Assembly (NCBI GenBank): GCA_948144175.1
Contig: CANXME010002415.1
Coordinates: 62,001 to 126,000, forward strand
Direction of reading: 5' to 3'
DNA: 64,000 bases
Source: Closterium sp. NIES-65
Taxonomy: Eukaryota > Streptophyta > Zygnematophyceae > Desmidiales > Closteriaceae
Shown: piece after piece, positions 31,485-40,609 of the stretch
Layout of the letters: every line of letters begins with the position of its first letter
Numbering within the stretch: position 1 is the first letter of the stretch
Program-made: the position numbers and the translations under genes
Notes under the pieces: generated by a model
Database searches by the model: none
What the model was told of the DNA's origin: nothing
Seen by the model: the letters and a program-made list of their open reading frames with translations, nothing else

Positions 31485-34400
31485 CTAGAGTTCTGCAGAA
31501 TTGACTCGTTGGCCATAGAAGGTGAAAGTGCTGTGATCGTCTCCAACAAATCGCCAGTGCCATGGTTCATACATGATTCCCCTTGTGTTATCAGGTGGAA
31601 AGGACAACTCAAAGTGAAACCTGCACAAAAGGGATGGCACATCAAAGGTCTGAGCTGATGGATTCGACAATCCAAAACAGCAAGAAGGCAACACAACTCA
31701 CCTGTTGGCATTCTTTTGGAGCCAATAAAACGCTTCGGTGTTTTCAAAATCTGCAGAGGCAAAACAAAGAGGCAATATATCAATCAACTTCAGTCCTCGT
31801 TGGGATCCCACGAATCACGTTTATACATCAGACACCACCTTGCACCATCACACAACAAATTGCACCATCATACATCCTCTCAGCTAACAAGCTCCAATCG
31901 TACCAAACTCTAGATGTGTGGCAGGCGAGTTGGCATCCCCAATGTCGAGTGCATAGCCCGTGTGATGCTCACTGAAGCCCGGTGGGGCCGACACCTGTGA
32001 GTGGGGGGGCAGTGGCAGGTGGAGTACCAGCATAGTAGGTTTGGAGTAAGGGGTTGAAACAAGGGGTTGTAACAGGATTGTGGTGAGCAGGTTGTAACAG
32101 GATTGTGGTGACCAGTTGGACCAAAGGGTTGTAACCGCAGGTTGCAGATTCCCTCAAACCTGAACCAGCCCACCTCACACATGTGTAACCTACCCAACTC
32201 GCACACACACACGTCAACCCACATCCCCTCGTGGCACCTTGGCTCGCTGCCTGATGTTCTGGTTGCGCGCTGCCTTCACTCCGTAGAACACCGACTGCTG
32301 GTCCCGCACTGACCGGAACCTGGGGGATGCAGAGGGGACAGGGGGGAGGTGGAAAGAAGTGGAATCAGCGAGGGTACTGTCTGGGAGTTGCTTTCACTCG
32401 TAGAATAAACAGCTGGTGACTGGAACCTGGGAGATGCAGGGTGGGTGAGGGCGGGAGAGGGGACTGACCAGGACGTTGAGAAGCAGGGCGAGAGAGTGGG
32501 AGAGGGAGGAAGAAGTTGAAGGTTGATGGAGGGCGTTTGAGATGCGACATGGGAGTTGGGAGGAAGGGAAACGATGGGGAGGGTTGTCGTGCACACTGGC
32601 ACCGGGCAAGAGGGTTGAGAGGAACAGAGATGGAGGGGCCTACCCAGCGAGGGGCGTGAAAGGAGATGACAAGTGGGAGGGACATGAGTGGAGAGGACGA
32701 GTGGGAGGGACATGAGTGGAGAGGACGAGTGGGAGGGACATGAGTGGAGAGGACGAGTGGGAGGGACATGAGTGGAGAGGACGAGTGGGAGGGACATGAG
32801 TGGAGAGGACGAGTGGGAGGGACATGAGTGGAGAGGACGAGTGGGAGGGACATGAGTGGAGAGGACGAGTGGGAGGGACATGAGTGGAGAGGACGAGTGG
32901 GAGGGACATGAGTGGAGAGGACGAGTGGGAGGGACATGAGTGGAGAGGACGAGTGGGAGGGACATGAGTGGAGAGGACGAGTGGGAGGGACATGAGTGGA
33001 GAGGACGAGTGGGAGCGCTCACCCGGAGAGGGGCGTGAGGAAGATGCCATCCCGCCTGGCCGCGTCCTGCATTGACAGGAACGAGCGCGCTGCTGCTGTG
33101 CGCAGCTGCACACTGGAGGGCGGAGGAAGCGACAGAGAGAGGGAGAAAGGTGAGTTGAGCTGTAAGGCGCGTGGGGAAGGGATCATGCTGAGACAATGCT
33201 GCCGTGCACAAGTGAGGGACGGGTGGAGGAGCGGGGAGCGCAGAGAAAGGAGGGACAGAAAACGAGGAAGAAAGGCATTCAACGTGGGAAACCGGGGGGG
33301 ATGATGAGATTGGGGAGGGGCGCGGAATGAGTGATGGCAACATGGACACACACATGACAAGTTGACGCGGAATGCACCTGTGGACAGCAGCCCACTCACC
33401 TGCCATCGCCCAGCACGGGGCGCAGGTCGCTGTGAGGCGCTTCCTCCACCGCGTAGTGGCCCAGCACCTGGGGAACGAGGGGGGTGAGAGGAAGAATTGC
33501 AGAGAGGGAGGGCCAGAGGACAACATATATATCTCTTGCGGCGCCTACTCCACCGGATAGTGGCTTGGCACACGCAGAGAGGGGAACAGGAGGAATTGCC
33601 CCGGGGGGAGCGAGTCAAGGAGAAGGGTGAGAGTGAGAGAGGGGTGCGTGAGGAAAAAGCGAGGATGAGGAAGCGGGGTGAGGGTGAGGACGAGTGTTGA
33701 GAGTGAAAGTGAGTGAGTAAGAGCAGAGAGGTAGGAAAAGCGAAATCAGTGCAGAGGGGACAGAAAGATAGGGATGTATGAGTGTGAGGGATTCGAGAAA
33801 TGTCTGGGGAGCATGAGAAACGTGTGGGGTGTGTGTTGGGTGAATGCACATGCGCGGGCAGCGGACAGACCTGATCCTTGACTGGCAGACTGGCCTCTGC
33901 AACCATCGCTGCATGGGGCAGATAGGGCCGGGGAGTGACCGGGCAGGGAGAGGCAGGAGGAGGAGAGGTAGGGGAAGGAGAAGCAGGGGGGAGAGAGAGG
34001 TTTGAAACCAGGAAACGGGAACGGGAGGGCAATGTCGAGGGTGCAATAAAAAGAGATTGGAGGAGGACACGTGGGAAATAACGGACGACCAAGGCAGAAA
34101 CTGATGGAGCAGATTGCAGAGGTGAGGCGCGGATGCAGGAAGAATGCAGGGAAGATTGGGGGAGTATGGAGGAGGGCTTTGACGCAAAGGAGTGTTTGGT
34201 TAGTCCGAATGACAATCGGAGGCAATCAGGACAAGTTTGACCGGACCTGTGGCCGAAGCAGGCAGGGAATGTTTTGTTGGGCCGAACCTGAGACGGAGGC
34301 AGCGGGCGGAGCGGGAAGCGACTTGTGCCGTGCGAAGGCCGCGCCAGCAGCGACGACGCACGCGGCGACGAAGGTGGTCGCAGAGGCAACGGACAGGGGG

Positions 34401-35257
34401 AACGACGACTCGCCGCCATTTGGAGTGAGCGTTCGCCGCTGGGCTCGCCTTATTGGCTGGGTTGTGTTCGCGCGCGAAGCTACCTCCGCTCCCAACCAGC
34501 CCGCTGAAGCTTCCCCTGCCCCCCCTGCCGCGCCGAGCTTGATCCGCGGGAGGCAGTCTCCGCTGGGCGCAAGCACGCGCGCAAGCATCTCCGCCCGCTC
34601 CGCCGCCACGTTGTCCCCCGCGCCCTTGTCCTCTATGAAGCGCCGCCGTGCTTGCGTCGCGGGGGTAAAGGCGCTGCCAGCGGAGAAATCGCCGGGAATT
34701 GGGACGCCTTCGTGAACATCAATAGTCTGGTTAGCGCTCCCGTTCACATGAGTCCTTTCTCCCCCGTCAGTGAGATATGCGCCTGACGGGGCACCGTCCG
34801 ACATAGTCACACTCCCATTATCCGTGAGATCCGCTGCGCCGATACCTGCTCTGCTTGCGTTGGCCAATGGCCGTTGAGCTCGCACACCCGCGTCCCCAAT
34901 AAAAGGCTCTCTAGCATAAGTTTGGTAATCGACAAGGCCTCCAGTTTCGTTGTCGTTTCCATGCCGTCCTAGCGCGCTTGCTCGAGAGTGTGATTCTAAC
35001 GAGGATTTTGCGCTACGATAAAAGAACGCGTGATCGCGCAAGCCATTACCCTCCCCGTTTGCCGACGCGCGCACCGGGATACGAAAATCGGAAACCGGAG
35101 CACGAGGGACAAGGGCTACGACACCAGGCTTATCAACACATGATCGTTTGACAGATGGTAACGGAATGCAATTTCCTCCCCGATGTCTTTCACTCCATAG
35201 TCGCTTCCCAAGAATCGTTCCGGTTAGGCTTTTCACGGCACTGTACGCCAGTTCCAT
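31485..35257 (-). CDS. VanY-type D-alanyl-D-alanine carboxypeptidase (M15B) with N-terminal membrane segment
   Basis: Eight exons: 35257-34288, 33908-33871, 33467-33400, 33112-33023, 32319-32238, 31994-31904, 31750-31702 and 31620-31485 (507 aa; exons sum to 508 codons). The catalytic domain is complete: LGHYAVEEAPHSDL, LSGFRSVRDQQSVFYG, zinc ligands His and Asp in SEHHTGYALDIGD (HxxxxxxD), and the catalytic Glu plus third zinc-ligand His in EPWHWRF. VanY enzymes trim the terminal D-Ala from peptidoglycan stem peptides. The first 323 residues (exon A) are poorly structured and end in a hydrophobic segment (FVAACVVAAGAAF), consistent with a plastid-targeted, membrane-anchored protein. The donor of exon A at 34288 is the least certain join. 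Streptophyte algae and mosses keep plastid peptidoglycan, so a role there is likely but inferred. Confidence 0.88.
32282..32438 (-). repeat. Duplicated 5' junction of VanY exon E
   Basis: The exon E start and acceptor (32282-32332) are mirrored by a degenerate direct copy at 32398-32438; both contain GGAACCTGGG(A/G)GATGCAG on the plus strand. The copy is shorter and lacks part of the exon. Confidence 0.7.
32641..33015. repeat. 28-bp minisatellite in a VanY intron
   Basis: About 12 near-perfect copies of a 28-bp unit (GTGGGAGGGACATGAGTGGA plus GAGGACGA) span 32672-33015, between exons D and E. Because 28 is not a multiple of three and the unit lacks minus-strand stops, it yields false minus-strand ORFs rich in Ser, Leu, Pro, Thr and His. 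At its far edge (32641-32660) is a degenerate copy of the exon D donor region. Confidence 0.93.
33437..33600 (-). repeat. Duplicated 5' junction of VanY exon C
   Basis: The segment 33437-33500, covering the start of exon C, its acceptor and adjacent intron, is repeated imperfectly at 33541-33599, about 103 bp away. The copy carries a stop in the equivalent frame and a degraded acceptor, so it is a decoy exon fragment. Confidence 0.75.
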
Positions 35258-36206
35258 GGGCCCCAGCGGCTACGTGCTGCTGAAGCTGAAGAGTCAAGGG
35301 TTCGCCTACTAATCACGCTCCTGCCTAGCAACACGTAGGTCAATGGCATGCGTGAGTTATGCAGAATAAGAGGGTAGATGGAGGAGTAGACTAGGTTGAG
35401 GTGGTGGGGATGATGGTGGTTCATCATGATTATGGCGGTTGAGGAAATGGCGGGAAACCTAGGGATTGGTAAAAGCAACTGTATACACCTATGTGGATAT
35501 GTGGATGTTTGATTTTGTAGCATTGACGAATGACGTCTTTACGAAGATGAGTTGTTTATCGGTGTGACACCACAGGCATCAAGACCAGATTGTGTGGTCT
35601 GCGTCACGACTCGCTCAAATCGAGCCATGCGAAGGGGAGGGAAAGCTTCAGATTGGCCAGCTTGGTATAAACCACCAGCCCGAACCAGCAATCATCTCCC
35701 TCGTTTGTGGAGTGATCGAACGGCAACCAAGAGATGTCTGGAATGTGCATCGAGTGGTCGACGACCATATGGTCAGGTTCGGTCCGAAGCCAAACCTACC
35801 CGAAGGCACCGAATGTTCTGTTGGGCTCCCAAACCAAGCTCTGTGCTCCCCCCACCACGTCACACAGGTTCCCCTTCTCCATCCATTGCCTGATTCTGTC
35901 TCCTGAGATGCTGGATTCTGACTGGCTGGATTCGCATGCCTCCCTCGACCGAACTGGACCAGCCTGCGTGAACGAGTTTGGTTCGTTTGGGCGGCGACTC
36001 CAAGGTCGCCTCGCCTCGCCTCGCCTCTCCTCGCCTCCACTCTCAGCTCTTGTTCTCCCTCACCAATTCCAAAGCAGTTTCAGAGCATCTAAATCCCTTG
36101 GCTGCGCTTTAGAAGGCGTGTCTTTGCAGTCAGGCGCAGGAAAGCCGCGGTGGCCTCCCAGATTTGTTTCACGCACAGATCCCCTGTGCTTTTTTCCCAG
36201 CCAGCC
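35258..36206. other. Bidirectional promoter region between VanY-like gene and LPLAT2
   Basis: A 949-bp spacer between two divergent start codons. It includes a short CTCGC-rich repeat tract at about 36006-36035. No exon is supported, although several frames stay open from 35550 to 36280. Confidence 0.5.
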
Positions 36207-39200
36207 ATGGCTGGATTCGAGGACTTTTGCGCGTCGCTCGGGCTCTCCGTGGGAATCGGAAAGTTCCTCGTGTGCTATCTGATCAGCATCCCCTGCTGCT
36301 TCCTTCAGCGCCTCCTCCCAGCCGGCACCGTCCGCCATATCTGGGCCACGCTCTCGGGTCTCGTGCTGACGTACATTGCGTTCGGATATGAGTCGTTGGG
36401 GCATTGCGTGGTGGCGTGCGTGGTGGCGTACGGATCCATGCTCGTGTACCGGAAGAAATGCGGAGTGATCACCTTCTTTACCACCTTCATCTACCTCATC
36501 GGCTGGTCAGTCCAACTCCCAGCACCTGCTTCCGTTGCTCGACTTAGCTCCGGTCCTGCTTCATGCTCTGAGAAACATAAATTGAGCTGGTTTGCACGAT
36601 CAACTCGTCGTTCTAGGATTCGGGAGTAGTCGGGATCTGATATCAATGCGTGTGTTTGCTTGATCGTGTGCAGCCATGTGTATTACATGAGCGGCGATTC
36701 GTGGCGGCAAGGAAACATCGACTTCACTGGTGAGCTTCCGTGCATTTTCGTTCGTACCAATGCTGCATTTTCCAATCATGGATTGCTGCATTATTCATTG
36801 ACCGGTCTCTCCATTTCCAGTTACATGATCGCTGGGTCGCTATGGATTGAACTCGATACGTACCCTGACGGCTAAGATTCACGTTGATTCTAAACCCTTA
36901 TATTGTACCAAGCCCAGACAAATAGATAAATGAAATGTCAGCTCGTCCCTTCTTCTGCCATTGTAAAGGTACATTCCCACCAGCTGATACATCGCCAGCT
37001 CATCTCCTGTCCGAATTCCTGCCTCCATTCCCCGCATTGCCGTGCGAGCAGGCGCGATGATGATCCTGGTGCTCAAGGTCACGTCCGTCGCCTACGACTA
37101 CCAGGACGGCGGCAAGCCGCGCAAGCCGGACGACGCCAAGACGGCGGCGATCAGCGACGCGCCGAAGCCGATCGCGGCGATGCCGAGTCTGCTGCAGTTC
37201 CTGGGCTACACCTTCTGCTGCGGTCTGCACTTCGCCGGTCCCTTTTACGACTTCTCCGCCTACAACGACTGGATCGACCGCAAGGGGGTCAGTGCTGTGC
37301 TCTTCCGTGCTCTACCGTGCCCTACTGCGCCCTGCTCACGCTCGTGCAATCGTGTTTGACTCCTCGGCAACACTCCCAGAATTCTCTCAACCTCTCTCCA
37401 CCGTAGAAAAAACAGCGTTCCAAAACCCGCAGCCCTTCTCCGCCTCCTCCCCCATCTCCCCTCTCTCCTTCCCCCTCCGCCAGATCTGGGCGCCTGGCAC
37501 GCGCACGGCGCCCGCGCTGGTGCCGTTCCTGCGCGCGTTCGTGCAGGGTATCGTGGCGGCCGTGATCCAGCTCAAGCTCGCGTCCATCCTCGATATAGAC
37601 ATCCTCAAGACGCCCAAGGTGTACTTCGCCATGCCGTACTGGCGGCGGTTCCTGTTCATCTACCACGCGTGCGAGGTCACCCGCTGGAAATACTACTTCA
37701 TCTGGTCCATTTCCGAATCCGCCATGATCGCCGCTGGGCTGGGCTTCAGCGGGTGGGTGCGCAAGATGGGCAAGGGGGACGAGGGGGGGAAGCAGAACGG
37801 AGGAAAGGTGGAGGGGGAGGGGAAGGAGAAGCACGTGGGCGGGAGCTTCACGGAGGTGGCGTCGTGGAAGCGCGCGCAGAACTGCCACATTCTGGGCGTG
37901 GAGCTCGCCACCAGCACGGCCACGCTCGCCACCAACTGGAACATCTCCGTCGGCCTCTGGCTGCGCACCTGTGAGTCAAACGAGGCCTCAGGCTGCGCAG
38001 CTGTCAGTCCGCCCGCCCGCGCGCTTGAACTGCTACTGCCTGCGTACTTATATTCCCCTTGCCCGTTGCCTGGGCGTGACCTATTTCTCTCTTTCCTCGT
38101 CCTCGCCCATTGCCTGTCTTGGCCCAATCCCCCTCTTATCCTCTCCCCTCCTTCCTCTTCCCCTTTTCTCCCCACTCCCCCCCCACTTCCCCCACTCCCC
38201 CCCCACTCCCGAACCTCCCCCCCCCTCGCCCCCCCGCTTCACCTTTTCCTCGCTGGCCTGCGCGCGCAGATGTGTACGAGCGGCTGGTGCCGGCTGGCGG
38301 AAAGCCCGCGTTCGTGCATCTGCTGCTCACGCAGATCGTCAGCGCGCTCTGGCATGTGAGTTGAGGGTTTGGGGTTTTAGGTTATGAGAAGTGAGTTGAG
38401 GGCTTTGGGGCTTTCGCATGTGCGTGACGAGGAATGGATTGAATACAAGTAACGAGAGTTTGTCACAAGCAATAGACAGGCGCTATGGTGTCACTAGGAA
38501 TTAAAGCATGGAAACAGCAACGGGAGGACCAAAAAAGGCAGCCCTGGATGGCATGGCACGCAGATTCCGTGTGAAAGGCCATAGAAGCATACATCTTGAC
38601 GCGCCTCAAGAAGCCTGCTTTAAGTCGACTCAACACACGTCTCAGGCTGGGGTGCAACATTTTAGTCGCTTTGAAATTTTGAGAATTTGAGTTCCGAGCC
38701 ACCATCAGTTCCGTAGTGCTTGGAGGTAGTGCCATCATCTTGCTGCAGTGATCCAGTATACCTTGCAGCCCAGCTGGTGGTAAACCCTAAACCCTGGCTC
38801 CTCTTCCCCCACCGCGTCCCTCCCCACCAGGGTCTGTACCCCGGCTACCTGCTCTTCTTCGTTGGCGTGGCTCTTGAGATCGCCGGCTCACGAGGTACGC
38901 TGGCGGTGCACCACACCATCATCTCCCCCCTCCCTCACCCAGTACTCCATTTGGTCTTCTTATCTCTCCTTCCCCTACCATATCACTCTTGCCCTAACTG
39001 ATACCCGATCTTGCTTCTCATCCCACTGAACCATCAATTACCCTTTTCATATCAGTCGTCTTCTGTTTCACTGTTCTGCCCATCTCCCTTGTTCCCCCTT
39101 TCCCGTTGTCCCTTGTCCTCCTCCCCCCCACAGTCATCTACAAGTATGAGCGTGCCATTCCCCCCCAAGCGACCTTCCTGAAGGGTTTGGCGACGGTGCT

Positions 39201-39703
39201 GCATGCCATTTACGCGTGCTTCTGCAACAACTATGTCGCCATTGGCTTCATTGTGAGTGGACATCGGGTTCGTTGTGGGTCATGGTTGCAATTGCTGGCT
39301 GGAATGGGATGATAGCGATATTGCTGCCTGCACTGGTTGCCCCCACCTCACCCACTCTTTCCCCTCCTCCCCCCCCCTTCCCACCTCTCCACACTTACAC
39401 CCTCGTACACCCCCTTCCCTGCTCGCTCTTAGCCCCCCCCTCCCATCTCTGCTCCTCCAGGTGCTGAAGCACAAGAGATCATCACAGCATACCAAGGAGC
39501 TGCTCTATCTAGGCAGCATTGTCATCCTTACAACCTCTTTCTTCCTCCTCCCCATTCTGGTTTCCCAGGTGCTGACAGCGCAGGAGACCATCACAGCATA
39601 CAAGGGCCTGCTCTATCTGGGCAACATTGTGCCACTCGCCATTGTCATCCTTGGTAACTTCCTCCCCTCGCCGCGACCCCCTCGTCGCGCCAAGACTGAG
39701 TAG
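36207..39703 (+). CDS. LPLAT1-like: MBOAT lysophospholipid acyltransferase, copy 2
   Basis: A paralogue of the gene at 21637 and closer to the usual plant length. Eight exons: 36207-36505, 36674-36729, 37052-37287, 37484-37970, 38270-38355, 38831-38894, 39134-39252 and 39569-39703 (493 aa; exons sum to 494 codons). Landmarks: hydrophobic N-terminus with FLVCYLISIPCCFLQ, CGVITFFTTFIYLIG, HVYYMSGDSWRQGNIDFTG, TFCCGLHFAGPFYDFSAY, RWKYYFIWSISESAMIAAGL, conserved Asn in NWNISVGLWLRT, catalytic His in SALWHG and GLYPGYLLFFVG. The C-terminus (PSPRPPRRAKTE) is basic, as in ER-resident LPLATs. Between GFSGW and SWKRAQN it has about 40 Gly/Lys-rich residues where copy 1 has about 165. A second possible acceptor at 39460 would add 36 residues in frame. 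Confidence 0.95.
39461..39568 (+). repeat. In-frame partial duplicate of LPLAT2 exon 8
   Basis: The 108 bp before exon 8 start with an intact acceptor (CTCCAG followed by GTGCTG) and resemble the first ~75 bp of exon 8 (ATCACAGCATAC, CTGCTCTAT, GGCA(G/A)CATTGT shared). The segment has no stop and reads straight through the normal acceptor into exon 8 in frame, adding 36 residues if used. Confidence 0.8.
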
Positions 39704-40609
39704 ACAGGCATATGTTTGGAGCTGCCAGATGGATCTCTCCCATCTCACGGAAAGAGTTTTTTGGGGTGAAATTATTTGCTGCGAAGTGCAGCGTAGCTGT
39801 CAACACAGGAGCTAGGCATGTGTGTGGTTCTCCCTCTCTCTTGGAGGCATGTATTTCTCAAGTAGCTGGTAATGGAATGCTAGGTACAAATTCATTCTGA
39901 AATTTGAGATGCACCACAAATTCTGTACGTTCACAAAGGTTGCTAACTCAAAAAAATGAAAAATGTAACACGCCCTTATCCCTCCTGCAAGGGGGAGTAG
40001 GATGCGATCCACTGTCATTCACAACGGCTCTCTTCCACGGGTTGGGTTTGGTGGCCTCTCATTGGCCAGCACCGACAGTTCGAATTTGAGCGACACGGCG
40101 ACATATCTTGACCTGGCGGGATGATGGATCCACCTGATAGATTTATGAATCGACGGTCGAAAACCACAAGCTTTTCGTTTGTTCCTTCGGCCTTGATTCC
40201 CGCCTCCGTTAACGGACCCTTTCTGGGAGATATATCTGGATTCTCTTTTCCGGTGCAGCCACTTGACGGCGATTGCCACACGTGACAAAGTGCAGCAAAC
40301 GGAGGTTTTCAATCCACCTGAACCGCACAATCATGTGACACGTTGGAACCGCTCCCGACGGTTGAGATTGAATCTAGTCCCAGACCCCTCAGAGATTCTC
40401 ATTTTGAAACCGTTAGATTTACTCTATGAGAAACCACCATCATTCCGAGGGAGAAGTGAGCCTCAATCCATGAGCCCCTCGCCTGATTCTTGCCCGTTCT
40501 CGGCGGCCATTTTCGACTCGATTTCTCTACAACATGGCTCGTTCTGCTCGTTTCTGCTACCTGAGAGCATTCTCCTCCGTCTTCCTAGCAAACCTCTTCC
40601 ACGCAAGAA
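39704..40609. other. LPLAT2 3' flank and spacer to the satellite array
   Basis: No supported gene. A plus-strand frame from about 40263 runs into the satellite but shows no conserved features, so I do not call it. The boundary with the array is sharp, near 40610. Confidence 0.5.

Noticed and set aside
32276..33526. Long minus-strand ORF with Ser/Pro/Leu/Thr/His repeats
   Set aside because: It is the 28-bp intronic minisatellite read through. The true VanY exons in this interval lie in a different pattern and are confirmed by catalytic motifs.
33019..34419. Pro/Ser-rich minus-strand ORF of 466 codons
   Set aside because: It covers intronic pyrimidine-rich sequence. Only short parts (33908-33871 and 33112-33023) are real VanY exons.
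35552..36282. Overlapping ORFs in the VanY-LPLAT2 spacer
   Set aside because: Composition is not protein-like, several frames are open at once, and the region lies between two divergent start codons.
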